Source: Neocallimastix lanati (nom. inval.) (taxonomy: Eukaryota > Neocallimastigomycota > Neocallimastigomycetes > Neocallimastigales > Neocallimastigaceae). From it: a stretch of DNA of 10,000 bases. Below, piece by piece: positions 1 to 7,861 of this stretch. Under the pieces are notes generated by a model that worked only from the letters and a program-made list of their open reading frames with translations, did not search any database and was not told the DNA's origin. The translations under genes and the position numbers were made by a program. Each line of letters starts with the position of its first letter. Position 1 is the first letter of the stretch. Where the stretch lies: assembly GCA_016946835.1 (NCBI GenBank), contig JACVTC010000277.1, positions 1-10,000 of the forward strand, in the 5' to 3' direction.

Positions 1-138
1 ATATTTTAAATATATATATAAACCTTTTTAATTTTATATATAAATATATATTTTTTATTTAAAATATTTTTTATTGATTTATATTTTTTTTTATATAACT
101 ATTTTTTAAATAAATAAATAATAATAATAGAAATAAAA

Positions 139-171
<33 letters not shown>

Positions 172-206
172 AAAAGAAATAAAAATTAAATAATAATAAA
201 TAAATA
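1..206. other. AT-rich flank with 29-nt A tract
   Basis: Almost pure A/T sequence without an open reading frame of interest. It contains an uninterrupted run of 29 A at 141-169, followed by AAT/AAAT-like words leading into the inverted repeat at 207. Such long homopolymers are common between genes in AT-extreme eukaryotes. No promoter or RNA gene can be recognised. Confidence 0.8.
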
Positions 207-224
207 TTAGGGTTAGAGATTTTT
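207..224 (+). repeat. left terminal inverted repeat, telomere-like
   Basis: TTAGGGTTAGAGATTTTT. Its inverted partner lies at 788-806. The first ten bases equal one and a half units of a TTAGGG-type telomere repeat. Confidence 0.6.
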
Positions 225-400
225 AAATTTTATTTTATTTATTTAAATTTTAACAAGCCACGTTATCCGAAATGGAACTCATAACCCTATTTATTTATTT
301 TATTAATAAATATTCATTAATATATATATTGAATTATTTATTTATGTTATTAAAACATGTTCATTAATAGATATATAAAAATATTTATTTAAAAAATTAA
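218..400 (+). repeat. dispersed direct repeat, copy 1
   Basis: About 180 bp beginning with GATTTTTAAATTTTATTTTA, running through AAGCCACGTTATCCGAAATG at 255-274 and on into the CATGTTCATTAATAGATATR region near 356-375. A second copy in the same orientation lies about 960 bp downstream (about 1190-1365), with a few substitutions and small indels. The exact ends are blurred by the AT-rich context. Confidence 0.75.
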
Positions 401-426
401 TATATATACATTAATATATATATTAA

Positions 427-530
427 AATATTTATTTATATTGTTATTAAATATTCATTTATATATATATAAATATTTATTTATATTGTTATTAAATATT
501 AATTTATATATATTATAATATTAATTTGTA
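427..530 (+). repeat. 45-bp tandem duplication
   Basis: The word AATATTTATTTATATTGTTA occurs at 427 (after TATTAA) and again at 472, a spacing of 45 bp, and both copies are followed by TTAAATATT and TTTATATATAT. It is one of several small internal duplications that make up the body of the 207-806 unit. Confidence 0.55.
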
Positions 531-787
531 TTATTAATAAATATTCATTAATATACATTATAATATTTATTTATAGTATATAAATATATATTGATTAATA
601 TTTTTATTAAAATATTTATTTACATAATTAATATATATACATTAATATTTACAATTAAATTTATTTATATACATTATATACATACACTTATATAATATTT
701 TATTAATATTTATTTAAAATAGTAGAATATATTCATTAATATATATTATAATATTTATATTATTAATAACTTAATAATATAAAAATT

Positions 788-806
788 AAAAAATCTCTGA
801 CCCTAA
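788..806 (-). repeat. right terminal inverted repeat
   Basis: Reads AAAAAATCTCTGACCCTAA on the plus strand. It is the inverted partner of 207-224, differing at one position (GGGTC instead of GGGTT). Confidence 0.6.
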
Positions 807-841
807 CTTTTATTTATTAATTAATTATTTAAAACTTTAAA

Positions 842-918
842 AAGCCACATTTTCAAAATGCAATTTTATGAATGTGCAAATGTGCATTTCGCAATTGTGT
901 TTTTTCACAATGTGGCTT
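842..918. repeat. imperfect hairpin with AAGCCACATT arms
   Basis: AAGCCACATT at 842-851 is perfectly complementary to AATGTGGCTT at 909-918. Inside, CAATT (861-865) pairs with AATTG (893-897), and the heptamer ATGTGCA is directly repeated at 872-878 and 880-886. The right arm is shared with the larger inverted repeat at 898-1180. This short stretch is clearly richer in G and C than its surroundings. Confidence 0.6.
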
Positions 919-1180
919 AAATATTTTTAATTAATTGCCACAATATATATTTTTTTAACCAATAAATAACCCTAGTAAATAATAAATAATAAATAATAAA
1001 TAATAGCAAATAATAAATAATAGGAAATAATAAATATAAAAAATAATAATAAATAATAAACAACAGCAAATAATAAATATAAAATATAATAACAAATAAT
1101 AAATATAATAAATAATTATAATAATATAATAAATAAATAATAAATAATAAAAATATTTTAAGCCACATTTTGTGAAAAGC
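898..1180. mobile_element. fold-back unit with about 30-bp inverted ends
   Basis: The left end contains TTCACAATGTGGCTTAAATA (905-924), followed by TTTTTAA. The right end contains AAATATTTTAAGCCACATTT (1151-1170), followed by TGTGAAAAGC. Reverse-complementing the left end gives nearly the same string as the right end, with about 22 of 25 bases matching plus one- to two-base indels. The interior is an AAT/AAAT microsatellite. This is the architecture of a short fold-back or MITE-like element, or of a cruciform-forming repeat. The two long minus-strand open frames across 917-1182 are only translations of the microsatellite. Confidence 0.45.
975..1150. repeat. AAT/AAAT microsatellite, interrupted
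   Basis: Repeated AAATAATAAATAATAAATAA-type sequence with occasional G or C interruptions (ATAGCAAATA, ACAGCAAATA, ATAGGAAATA). It occupies the interior of the fold-back unit. Confidence 0.85.
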
Positions 1181-1189
1181 ACATCTCTC

Positions 1190-1365
1190 CGATTTAATTT
1201 ATTTAAATTTAAAAAGCCACGTTATCCGAAATGCAACTCATAATCCTATTTTATTTATTTTATTAATAAATATTCATTAATAACTATATTGAATTATTTA
1301 TTTATATTATTAATACATGTTCATTAATAGATATGTCAAAATATTTATTTAATATATTAATATAT
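1190..1365 (+). repeat. dispersed direct repeat, copy 2
   Basis: Second copy of the block seen at 218-400. It includes AAGCCACGTTATCCGAAATG at 1214-1233 and CATGTTCATTAATAGATATG near 1317-1336. The upstream telomere-like end of copy 1 is absent, so this copy appears truncated on the left. On the right it leads into the 273-bp tandem array through shared TTCATTAATAT words. Confidence 0.75.
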
Positions 1366-1387
1366 TCATTAATATTTATATTAAAAT

Positions 1388-2422
1388 ATTTATTTATTTT
1401 ATAATTATTTATTCATTAATATGTATAGTTGATTTATTTATAAACATAATATACATCCACTTATATAAACTTTTTATTTTAAATAATAATTATATAAAAA
1501 AAATTAATCCAAAAATACTTTTGCTTATTAGGAATAAAATATTAAAATATTTTTGCATTTTAGAGAAAAAAGTTTTTTAGCTATTTTTTTTTGACATATA
1601 CGGTTTGAGCAAATTTTTTTTATTTACCAAAAATAAAAGAATTTGTTTATGAAATTATTTATTTATTTATTTTATAATTATTTATTCATTAATATGTATA
1701 GTTGATTTATTTATAAACATAATATACATCCACTTATATAAACTTTTTATTTTAAATAATAATTATATAAAAAAAAATTAATCTGAAAATACTTTTGCTT
1801 ATTATGAATAAAATATTCAAATATTTTTGCATTTTAGAGAAAAAAGTTTTTTCGCTATTTTTTTTGACATATACGGTTTGAGCAAATTTTTTTTATTTAC
1901 CAAAAATAAAAGAATTTGTTTATTAAATTATTTATTTATTTATTTTATAATTATTTATTCATTAATATGTATAGTTGATTTATTTATAAACATAATATAC
2001 ATCCACTTATATAAACTTTTTATTTTAAATAATAATTATATAAAAAAAATTAATCTGAAAATACTTTTGCTTATTGGGAATAAAATATTCAAATATTTTT
2101 GCATTTTAAAGAAAAAAGTTTTTTCGCTATTTTTTTTTGACATATACGGTTTGAGCAAATTTTTTTTATTTACCAAAAATAAAAGAATTTGTTTATTAAA
2201 TTATTTATTTATTTATTTTATAATTATTTATTCATTAATATGTATAGTTGATTTATTTATAAACATAATATACATCCACTTATATAAACTTTTTATTTTA
2301 AATAATAATTATATAAAAAAAATTAATCTGAAAATACTTTTGCTTATTATGAATAAAATATTCAAATATTTTTGCATTTGAAAGAAAAAAGTTTTTTCGC
2401 TATTTTTTTTGACATATATGGC
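1388..2422 (+). repeat. 273-bp tandem repeat array, about 3.8 copies
   Basis: Landmarks recur at exact spacing. TTCATTAATATGTATAGTTG is preceded by an A at 1411, 1684, 1957 and 2230 (273 bp each). GACATATA occurs at 1593, 1866, 2139 and 2411 (273, 273 and 272 bp). Copies differ by few substitutions and by the length of a T run (9, 8, 9 and 8) before GACATATA. The fourth copy is partial and breaks off after GACATATATGGCTTAAATAT, which resembles the AAGCCACA-type inverted ends further left. An open frame at 1827-2381 (184 residues) reads through two copies as a 91-residue repeat. It is all F, I, L, Y, N and K, and it is open only because the unit is a multiple of three and its stops fall in other frames. 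The first copy has stops in that frame, and the T-run length shifts the frame between copies. I therefore treat it as a satellite, not a gene. Confidence 0.9.
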
Positions 2423-2690
2423 TTAAATATGCTTTATTTTATTCTATAAAATAAAAATATTTTTTTTTATTAAAATATTTAATTATTTATATAATTAATA
2501 TTTATTCATTAATATTTTAAATTAAATTTATTTAATATTTAAATTTATATTTTTTTTATATATCTAATTATAAATAATATTTTATTACATATGAATAGGT
2601 ATTTTTTTTTAATTATCAGCTTTAAATATTAATAATTAAGAGTTTAAATTTTTATAAATTAAATATTTCTAATATTAAATATTTAATGAT
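2423..2690. other. AT-rich spacer between the two arrays
   Basis: Nearly pure A/T without coding potential. A perfect small hairpin (TATTTTAT, loop TCT, ATAAAATA) lies at 2435-2453, directly after the 273-bp array. From about 2660 the sequence begins to resemble a badly decayed monomer of the following array. Confidence 0.7.
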
Positions 2691-5600
2691 ATTTTCATTT
2701 TTATTATATACTTATTTTTTCATGAATTATTTTAACCTATATATCCAACTTGATTCATGCTTATTATAAAAATTTTATTAAAAAAAAAATATCTATTTTT
2801 AAAAATGAAGTTACAAATAATTTATATTCATTTAAAATTAGCGAAAACAAATGCTTTTCTTATGATATAATTTATTTTATTCTAAGCTTAGAACTTCATG
2901 AATTATTTCAACCTATATATCCAACTTGATCCATGCTTATTAAAAAAAATTATTATAAAAATTTTACTGAAAAATAAAAAAAAAAATTTTTTTTTAAAAA
3001 TGATTTTACAAACAATTTATTTTCATTTTAAGTAAGAGAAAACAAATGCATTTCTAATGATATATTATATTTTATTCTACTTTTACTATTTCATGAATTA
3101 TTTCAACCCATATTTCTAACTTGATTCATGATTATTATAAAAATTTATTATAAAAATTTTAGTAAAAAATAAAAAAAAAATTTTTTTTTAAAAATGAAGT
3201 TACAATTAATTAATATTCATTTTAAGTAAGAGAAAACAAATGCTTTTCTAATGATATAATTTATTTTATTCTAGGTTTACTACTTCATGAGTTATTTCAA
3301 CCTATATTTCCAACTTGATTCATGATTATTATAAAAATTTATTATAAAAATTTTATTGAAAAAAAAAAAAAAATTTTTTTTTTTAAAAATGAAGTTACAA
3401 ATAATTAATATTCATTTTAAGTAAGCGAAAACAAATGCTTTTCTAATGATATAATTTATTTTATTCTAAGTTTACTATTTCATGAGTTATTTCAACCCAT
3501 ATTTCCAACTTGATCCATGCTTATTATAAAAATTTATTATAAAAATTTTACTGAAAAATAAAAAAAAATTTTTTTTTTTAAAAATGATTTTACAAACAAT
3601 TTATTTTCATTTTAAGTAAGAGAAAACAAATGCATTTCTAATGATATATTATATTTTATTCTACTTTTACTATTTCATGAATTATTTCAACCCATATTTC
3701 TAACTTGATTCATGATTATTATAAAAATTTATTATAAAAATTTTAGTAAAAAATAAAAAAAAAATTTTTTTTTTAAAAATGAAGTTACAATTAATTAATA
3801 TTCATTTTAAGTAAGAGAAAACAAATGCTTTTCTAATGATATAATTTATTTTATTCTAGGTTTACTACTTCATGAGTTATTTCAACCTATATTTCCAACT
3901 TGATTCATGATTATTATAAAAATTTATTATAAAAATTTTATTGAAAAAAAAAAAAAAATTTTTTTTTTTAAAAATGAAGTTACAAATAATTTATATTCAT
4001 TTTAAGTAAGCGAAAACAAATGCTTTTCTAATGATATAATTTATTTTATTCTAAGTTTACTATTTCATGAGTTATTTCAACCCATATTTCCAACTTGATC
4101 CATGCTTATTATAAAAATTTATTATAAAAATTTTACTGAAAAATAAAAAAAAAATTTTTTTTTTTAAAAATGATTTTACAAACAATTTATTTTCATTTTA
4201 AGTAAGAGAAAACAAATGCATTTCTAATGATATATTATATTTTATTCTACTTTTACTATTTCATGAATTATTTCAACCCATATTTCTAACTTGATTCATG
4301 ATTATTATAAAAATTTTAGTAAAAAATAAAAAAAAATTTTTTTTTTTTTAAAAATGAAGTTACAAATAATTAATATTCATTTTAAGTAAGAGAAAACAAA
4401 TGCTTTTCTAATGATATAATATATTTTATTCTAGGTTTACTATTTCATGATTTATTTCAACCTATATATCCAACTTGATCCATGCTTATTATAAAAATTT
4501 ATTATAAAAATTTTAGTAAAAAATAAAAAAAAAATTTTTTTTTTTAAAAATGAAGTTACAAATAATTTATATTCATTTTAAGTAAGCGAAAACGAATGCT
4601 TTTCTAATTATATAATATATTTTATTTTATGTTTACCATTTCATGAGTTATTTCAACCCATATTTCTAACTTGTTTCATGATTATTATAAAAATTTATTA
4701 TAAAAATTTTACTGAGAAAAAAAAAAAAATTTTTTTTTTAAAAATGAAGTTACAAATAATTTATTTTCATTTTAAGTAAGTGCAAACAAAAGCTTTTCCA
4801 ATGATATATTTATTTTTATTTTAAGATTATTATTTCATGAATTATTTCAACCCATATTTCCAACTTGTTTCATGATTATTATAAAAATTTATTATAAAAA
4901 TTTTAGTAAAAAATAAAAAAAAAAATTTTTTTTTAAAAATGAAGTTACAAATAATTAATATTCATTTTAAGTAAGCGAAAACAAATGCTTTTCTAATGAT
5001 ATAATATATTTTATTCTAGGTTTACTACTTCATGAGTTATATCAACCCATATTTCCAACTTGATCCATGCTTATTATAAAAATTTATTATAAAAATTTTA
5101 CTGAAAAAAAAAAAAAAAAATTTTTTTTATTAAAAATGAAGTTACAAATAATTTATATTCATTTTAAGTAAGAGAAAACAAATGCTTTTCTATTGATATA
5201 ATTTATTTTATTCTAGGTTTACTATTTCATGAGTTATTTCAACCCATATTTCCAACTTGATCCATGCTTATTATAAAAATTTATTATAAAAATTTTACTG
5301 AAAAATAAAAAAAAAAATTTTTTTTTTAAAAATGATTTTACAAACAATTTATTTTCATTTTAAGTAAGAGAAAACAAATGCATTTCTAATGATATATTAT
5401 ATTTTATTCTACTTTTACTATTTCATGAATTATTTCAACCCATATTTCTAACTTGATTCATGATTATTATAAAAATTTATTATAAAAATTTTAGTAAAAA
5501 ATAAAAAAAAAAATTTTTTTTTTAAAAATGAAGTTACAAATAATTAATATTCATTTTAAGTAAGAGAAAACAAATGCTTTTCTAATGATATATTATATTT

Positions 5601-6490
5601 TATTCTACTTTTACTATTTCATGAATTATTTCAACCCATATTTCTAACTTGATTCATGATTATTATAAAAATTTATTATAAAAATTTTAGTAAAAAATAA
5701 AAAAAAAATTTTTTTTTTAAAAATGAAGTTACAAATAATTAATATTCATTTTATGTAAGAGAAAATAAATGCTTTTCTAATGATATAATATATTTTATTC
5801 TAGGTTTACTACTTCATGAGTTATATCAACCCATATTTCCAACTTGATCCATGCTTATTATAAAAATTTATTATAAAAATTTTACTGAAAAATAAAAAAA
5901 AAATTTTTTTTTTTAAAAATGAAGTTACAAATAATTTATATTCATTTTAAGTAAGTGAAAACAAATGCTTTTCTAATGATATATTTATTTTTATTTTAAG
6001 ATTATTATTTCATGAGTTATTTCAACCCATATTTCCAACTTGATTCATGATTATTATAAAAATTTATTATAAAAATTTTACTGAAAAAAAAAAAAAAAAA
6101 TTTTTTTTTTAAAAATGAAGTTACAAATAATTTATATTCATTTTAAGTAAGCTCAAACAAATACATTTCTAATGATATAATATATTTTATTCTAGGTTTA
6201 CTATTTCATGAGTTATTTCAACCTATATATCCAACTTGATCCATGCTTATTATAAAAATTTATTATAAAAATTATACTGAAAAAAAAAAAAAAAAATTTT
6301 TTTTTTTTAAAAATGAAGTTACAAACAATTTATTTTCATTTAAAATTAGCGAAAAAAAAAGCTTTTCTAATGATATAATTTATTTTATTCTAGGTTTACT
6401 ATTTCATGAATTATTTCATCGTATATACAATATTATTTCAGGGTTAATAATTAAAATTAATTATAAAATTTTTGAAAAAATTAAAAAAAT
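2690..6490 (+). repeat. 195-bp satellite-like tandem array, about 19 monomers
   Basis: The anchor AAAAATGAWKTTACAA, or its variant with GATTTTACAA, recurs with its ATG at 2805, 3000, 3194, 3389, 3584, 3779, 3974, 4170, 4354, 4550, 4744, 4939, 5136, 5332, 5528, 5723, 5919, 6115 and 6313. Spacing is 194-198 bp, except one 184-bp unit that lacks one TTATTATAAAAA-type segment. Each monomer runs: an A tract joined to a T tract, AAAAATG, a GTAAG-containing centre, TAATGATATAAT, TTTCATGA, TTTCAACCCATATTTC, ACTTGATTCATG, then ATTATAAAAATTT twice. Most variation is in the A/T tract length. The first and last monomers are the most divergent, as is usual at array edges. Interior monomers fall into subtypes that recur in order, so the array has been homogenised and partly reshuffled. 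In one frame the monomers read as related protein interrupted by stops (see 6243-6500). Confidence 0.95.
3000..4169 (+). repeat. two copies of a three-monomer higher-order repeat
   Basis: Monomers at 3000, 3194 and 3389 are repeated in the same order at 3584, 3779 and 3974, a higher-order period of 584-585 bp. The first monomer of each triplet (GATTTTACAAACAATTTATT) looks identical. The second (TTACAATTAATTAATATTCA) differs only in tract length. The third differs at about one base outside the tracts (AATTAAT against AATTTAT). A third triplet begins at 4170 but breaks into other subtypes, and the next monomer is the short 184-bp one. This marks the most recent amplification in the array. Confidence 0.85.
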
Positions 6491-6500
6491 ACTTGAATAA
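6243..6500 (+). pseudogene. open terminal monomer; possible 3' exon fragment of a small membrane protein
   Basis: This is the only array monomer that stays open, giving 85 residues ending at TAA (6498-6500). An in-frame TGA lies two codons before the ATG at 6243, and residues 1-22 are the junction of one monomer and the A/T tract (K14-K18, F19-F22), so this ATG is probably not a real start. From K23 (6309) the sequence looks more protein-like. There is a polar stretch N24-N43, a hydrophobic segment about I45-F58 followed by a second one about I61-I70, and a lysine-rich tail K71-K82. Interior monomers in the same frame match residues 24-58 well but have stops after residue F33, after the HELFQPIFPT block, and often before the lysine run. 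The final part aligns with the array as IIKINYKIFEKIKK against IIKIYYKNFTEKKKK. I do not recognise the family. A short hydrophobic segment and basic tail near a C-terminus resembles small exported proteins of Plasmodium subtelomeres, which is inference only. It could equally be a chance open frame in a decayed satellite monomer. Confidence 0.3.
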
Positions 6501-6835
6501 TTTTAAAATTTAGTTGCGATGAATTCAACGTTTAATATAATAAAACCCTATTTATTGTGCATCTAGTGATATATTATTTTCATTTATTCGTTAAAAATTT
6601 AAAAAGTTATAAAACTTCAAATCTCAAAACTATCTATATGTATTATTAATAATTTAATAAAAATAACCCTAAGTTTAAACAAATATTTGAATATCTTGAA
6701 AATTTAGTTGTGAAGGGTTCAACATTTAATGAAATATACATTTAATTGATAAGCATCTTATAATATAATTTTAATTTGTTCGTTAGTTATTTCAATAATT
6801 GTAAACCATTAAATCTCAACACTATTTTTTGAAAC
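6490..6835 (+). repeat. imperfect direct duplication at 194-bp spacing
   Basis: AAAATTTAGTTGCGATGAAT begins at 6505 and AAAATTTAGTTGTGAAGGGT at 6699, 194 bp apart. Both are followed in order by TTCAACRTTTAAT, GCATCT, ATATWATTTT, a TTCGTTA block and AAATCTCAAMACTAT. Both are preceded by a TTGAATA word (6493 and 6687). In copy 1 that word overlaps the end of the 6243-6500 frame, so the duplicated block corresponds to sequence immediately downstream of that frame's stop. The copies are much more diverged than the array monomers, suggesting an older duplication. Telomere-like words AACCCTA (6544-6550) and AACCCTAAG (6664-6672) occur here. No gene is visible. Confidence 0.7.
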
Positions 6836-6915
6836 ACACACACATACAAACAAATAAAAAAAAAAAAAAAAAACCAAAACAAAAAAACAAAAAAACAAAC
6901 AAAAAAAAAAAATAA
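6831..6915. repeat. A/C-rich low-complexity tract
   Basis: Begins with an ACACACACA run, then CATACAAACAAAT, 18 consecutive A (6856-6873), and CCAAAACAAAAAAACAAAAA-type sequence. The plus strand has essentially no G or T across most of this stretch. Confidence 0.85.
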
Positions 6916-7045
6916 ATTTTAATTTTTCATAAACAAGTAATATTGTATTTTCAAATAATATATTATTATATGCCTTTTTATTATATTATTTAAATAAAAT
7001 TTGAATCTTTATTAATTTTTAAATAAAATATCTAAGTCTAAAATC

Positions 7046-7084
<39 letters not shown>

Positions 7085-7861
7085 ATAAATAAAAAAAATG
7101 AAATATATAATTTAGTTTCTTTTAAAATAATTATATTAGAACTATAAAAATATATCATTTAATTACTATAAAAAAGAAATTATTTGTAAAGTGAGTGACC
7201 TTTAATTATTTATTCTTTTTATTTTTGATTTAAAAAATATTTAATATTTAAATATATATAAAAAAATATTATATTTAAAAAATTATTATTAATAATTAAG
7301 AAAAATTATTTAATTTTATTTTTTTTTTATAAAAATTATTAAAATACATATTTTATGTTATTATAAAGTTTTGACATTATTTTTTTTATAAAAAAGTACT
7401 TTTATATTTTCTTTTTTATCATTATAGGTTTATTTTATTATGTTTTGAATACTAAATGATTAATTAAATATTAATCTTCAAAATCCTTTATAAAAATATT
7501 GTTAGTAATAAATATTAATATACTAAATAAATATATATAATATTTAAAGCTTAATAATTCTTGAAATAAAAATGGTAGTACAATAAATAATATATCTTTT
7601 AAATAATATTTCTTAAATGTTTATTTTATTAAAGAATGAATATTTAATAATTAATATTTAAATAAATATTCATCTTATTAATAATAATTATGAATAATAA
7701 AAAATAGTAATAATATTAAAAGTTATGTACCTCTTGAAATAAAAATAATAAAATAATAAATAACATTTTATTTTATTTATTTACATTTATTACTTTTTTT
7801 ATCAAAATATAAATATTTATTGATTATTATTATTAATTTTACTTATATTTTATATATCCAC
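6916..7861. other. AT-rich sequence with a 32-nt T tract
   Basis: About 950 bp without a gene. It contains an uninterrupted run of 32 T at 7049-7080 and otherwise irregular A/T sequence with stops in all frames. TTGAAATAAAAAT occurs at 7561 and again at 7734 in partly similar surroundings, which may be a weak old duplication. I see no RNA gene or promoter. Confidence 0.75.

Larger units (their letters stand above)
207..806. mobile_element. 600-bp inverted-repeat-bounded unit (MITE-like)
   Basis: The interval starts with TTAGGGTTAGAGATTTTT (207-224) and ends at 788-806 with a sequence whose reverse complement starts TTAGGGTCAGAGATTTTT, so the ends are inverted copies with one mismatch in 18. 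The interior has no coding potential. It is made of degenerate repeats of words such as TTCATTAATAT and AATATTTATTTA. Just inside the left end is one of the few GC-containing blocks, AAGCCACGTTATCCGAAATG (255-274). A non-autonomous element with short terminal inverted repeats would look like this. However, I see no clear target-site duplication beyond the AT-rich flanks, and the telomere-like TTAGGGTTAG end is unusual. Alternatively it may be a subtelomeric repeat block flanked by inverted telomere-like words. Confidence 0.45.

Noticed and set aside
917-1182. Two overlapping minus-strand open frames of 83 and 75 residues
   Set aside because: Both are translations of the AAT/AAAT microsatellite and its flanks into L, Y, I and F. 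They overlap in different frames and have no protein-like composition.
1827-2381. 184-residue plus-strand open frame as a membrane protein
   Set aside because: It is two copies of the 273-bp satellite. The first array copy has stops in the same frame, T-run length shifts the frame between copies, and the composition is what AT-rich DNA gives by chance.
2757-2870. 37-residue frame over the first monomer
   Set aside because: It uses a different frame from the protein-like one because the A/T tract length differs. It is too short and lysine/leucine-rich to support.
3000-6300. Minus-strand coding in the array monomers
   Set aside because: The best minus-strand frames are about 20 codons per monomer between stops and do not connect across monomers.
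6405-6419. HELFH (residues 55-59 of the 6243-6500 frame) as an HExxH zinc-protease motif
   Set aside because: It lies in a hydrophobic segment of an 85-residue frame with no third ligand or protease fold, and the other monomers have HELFQ at this place.
2690-6490. CRISPR array
   Set aside because: The repeats are near 195 bp and contiguous, with no short repeat alternating with unique spacers, and the composition is eukaryotic.
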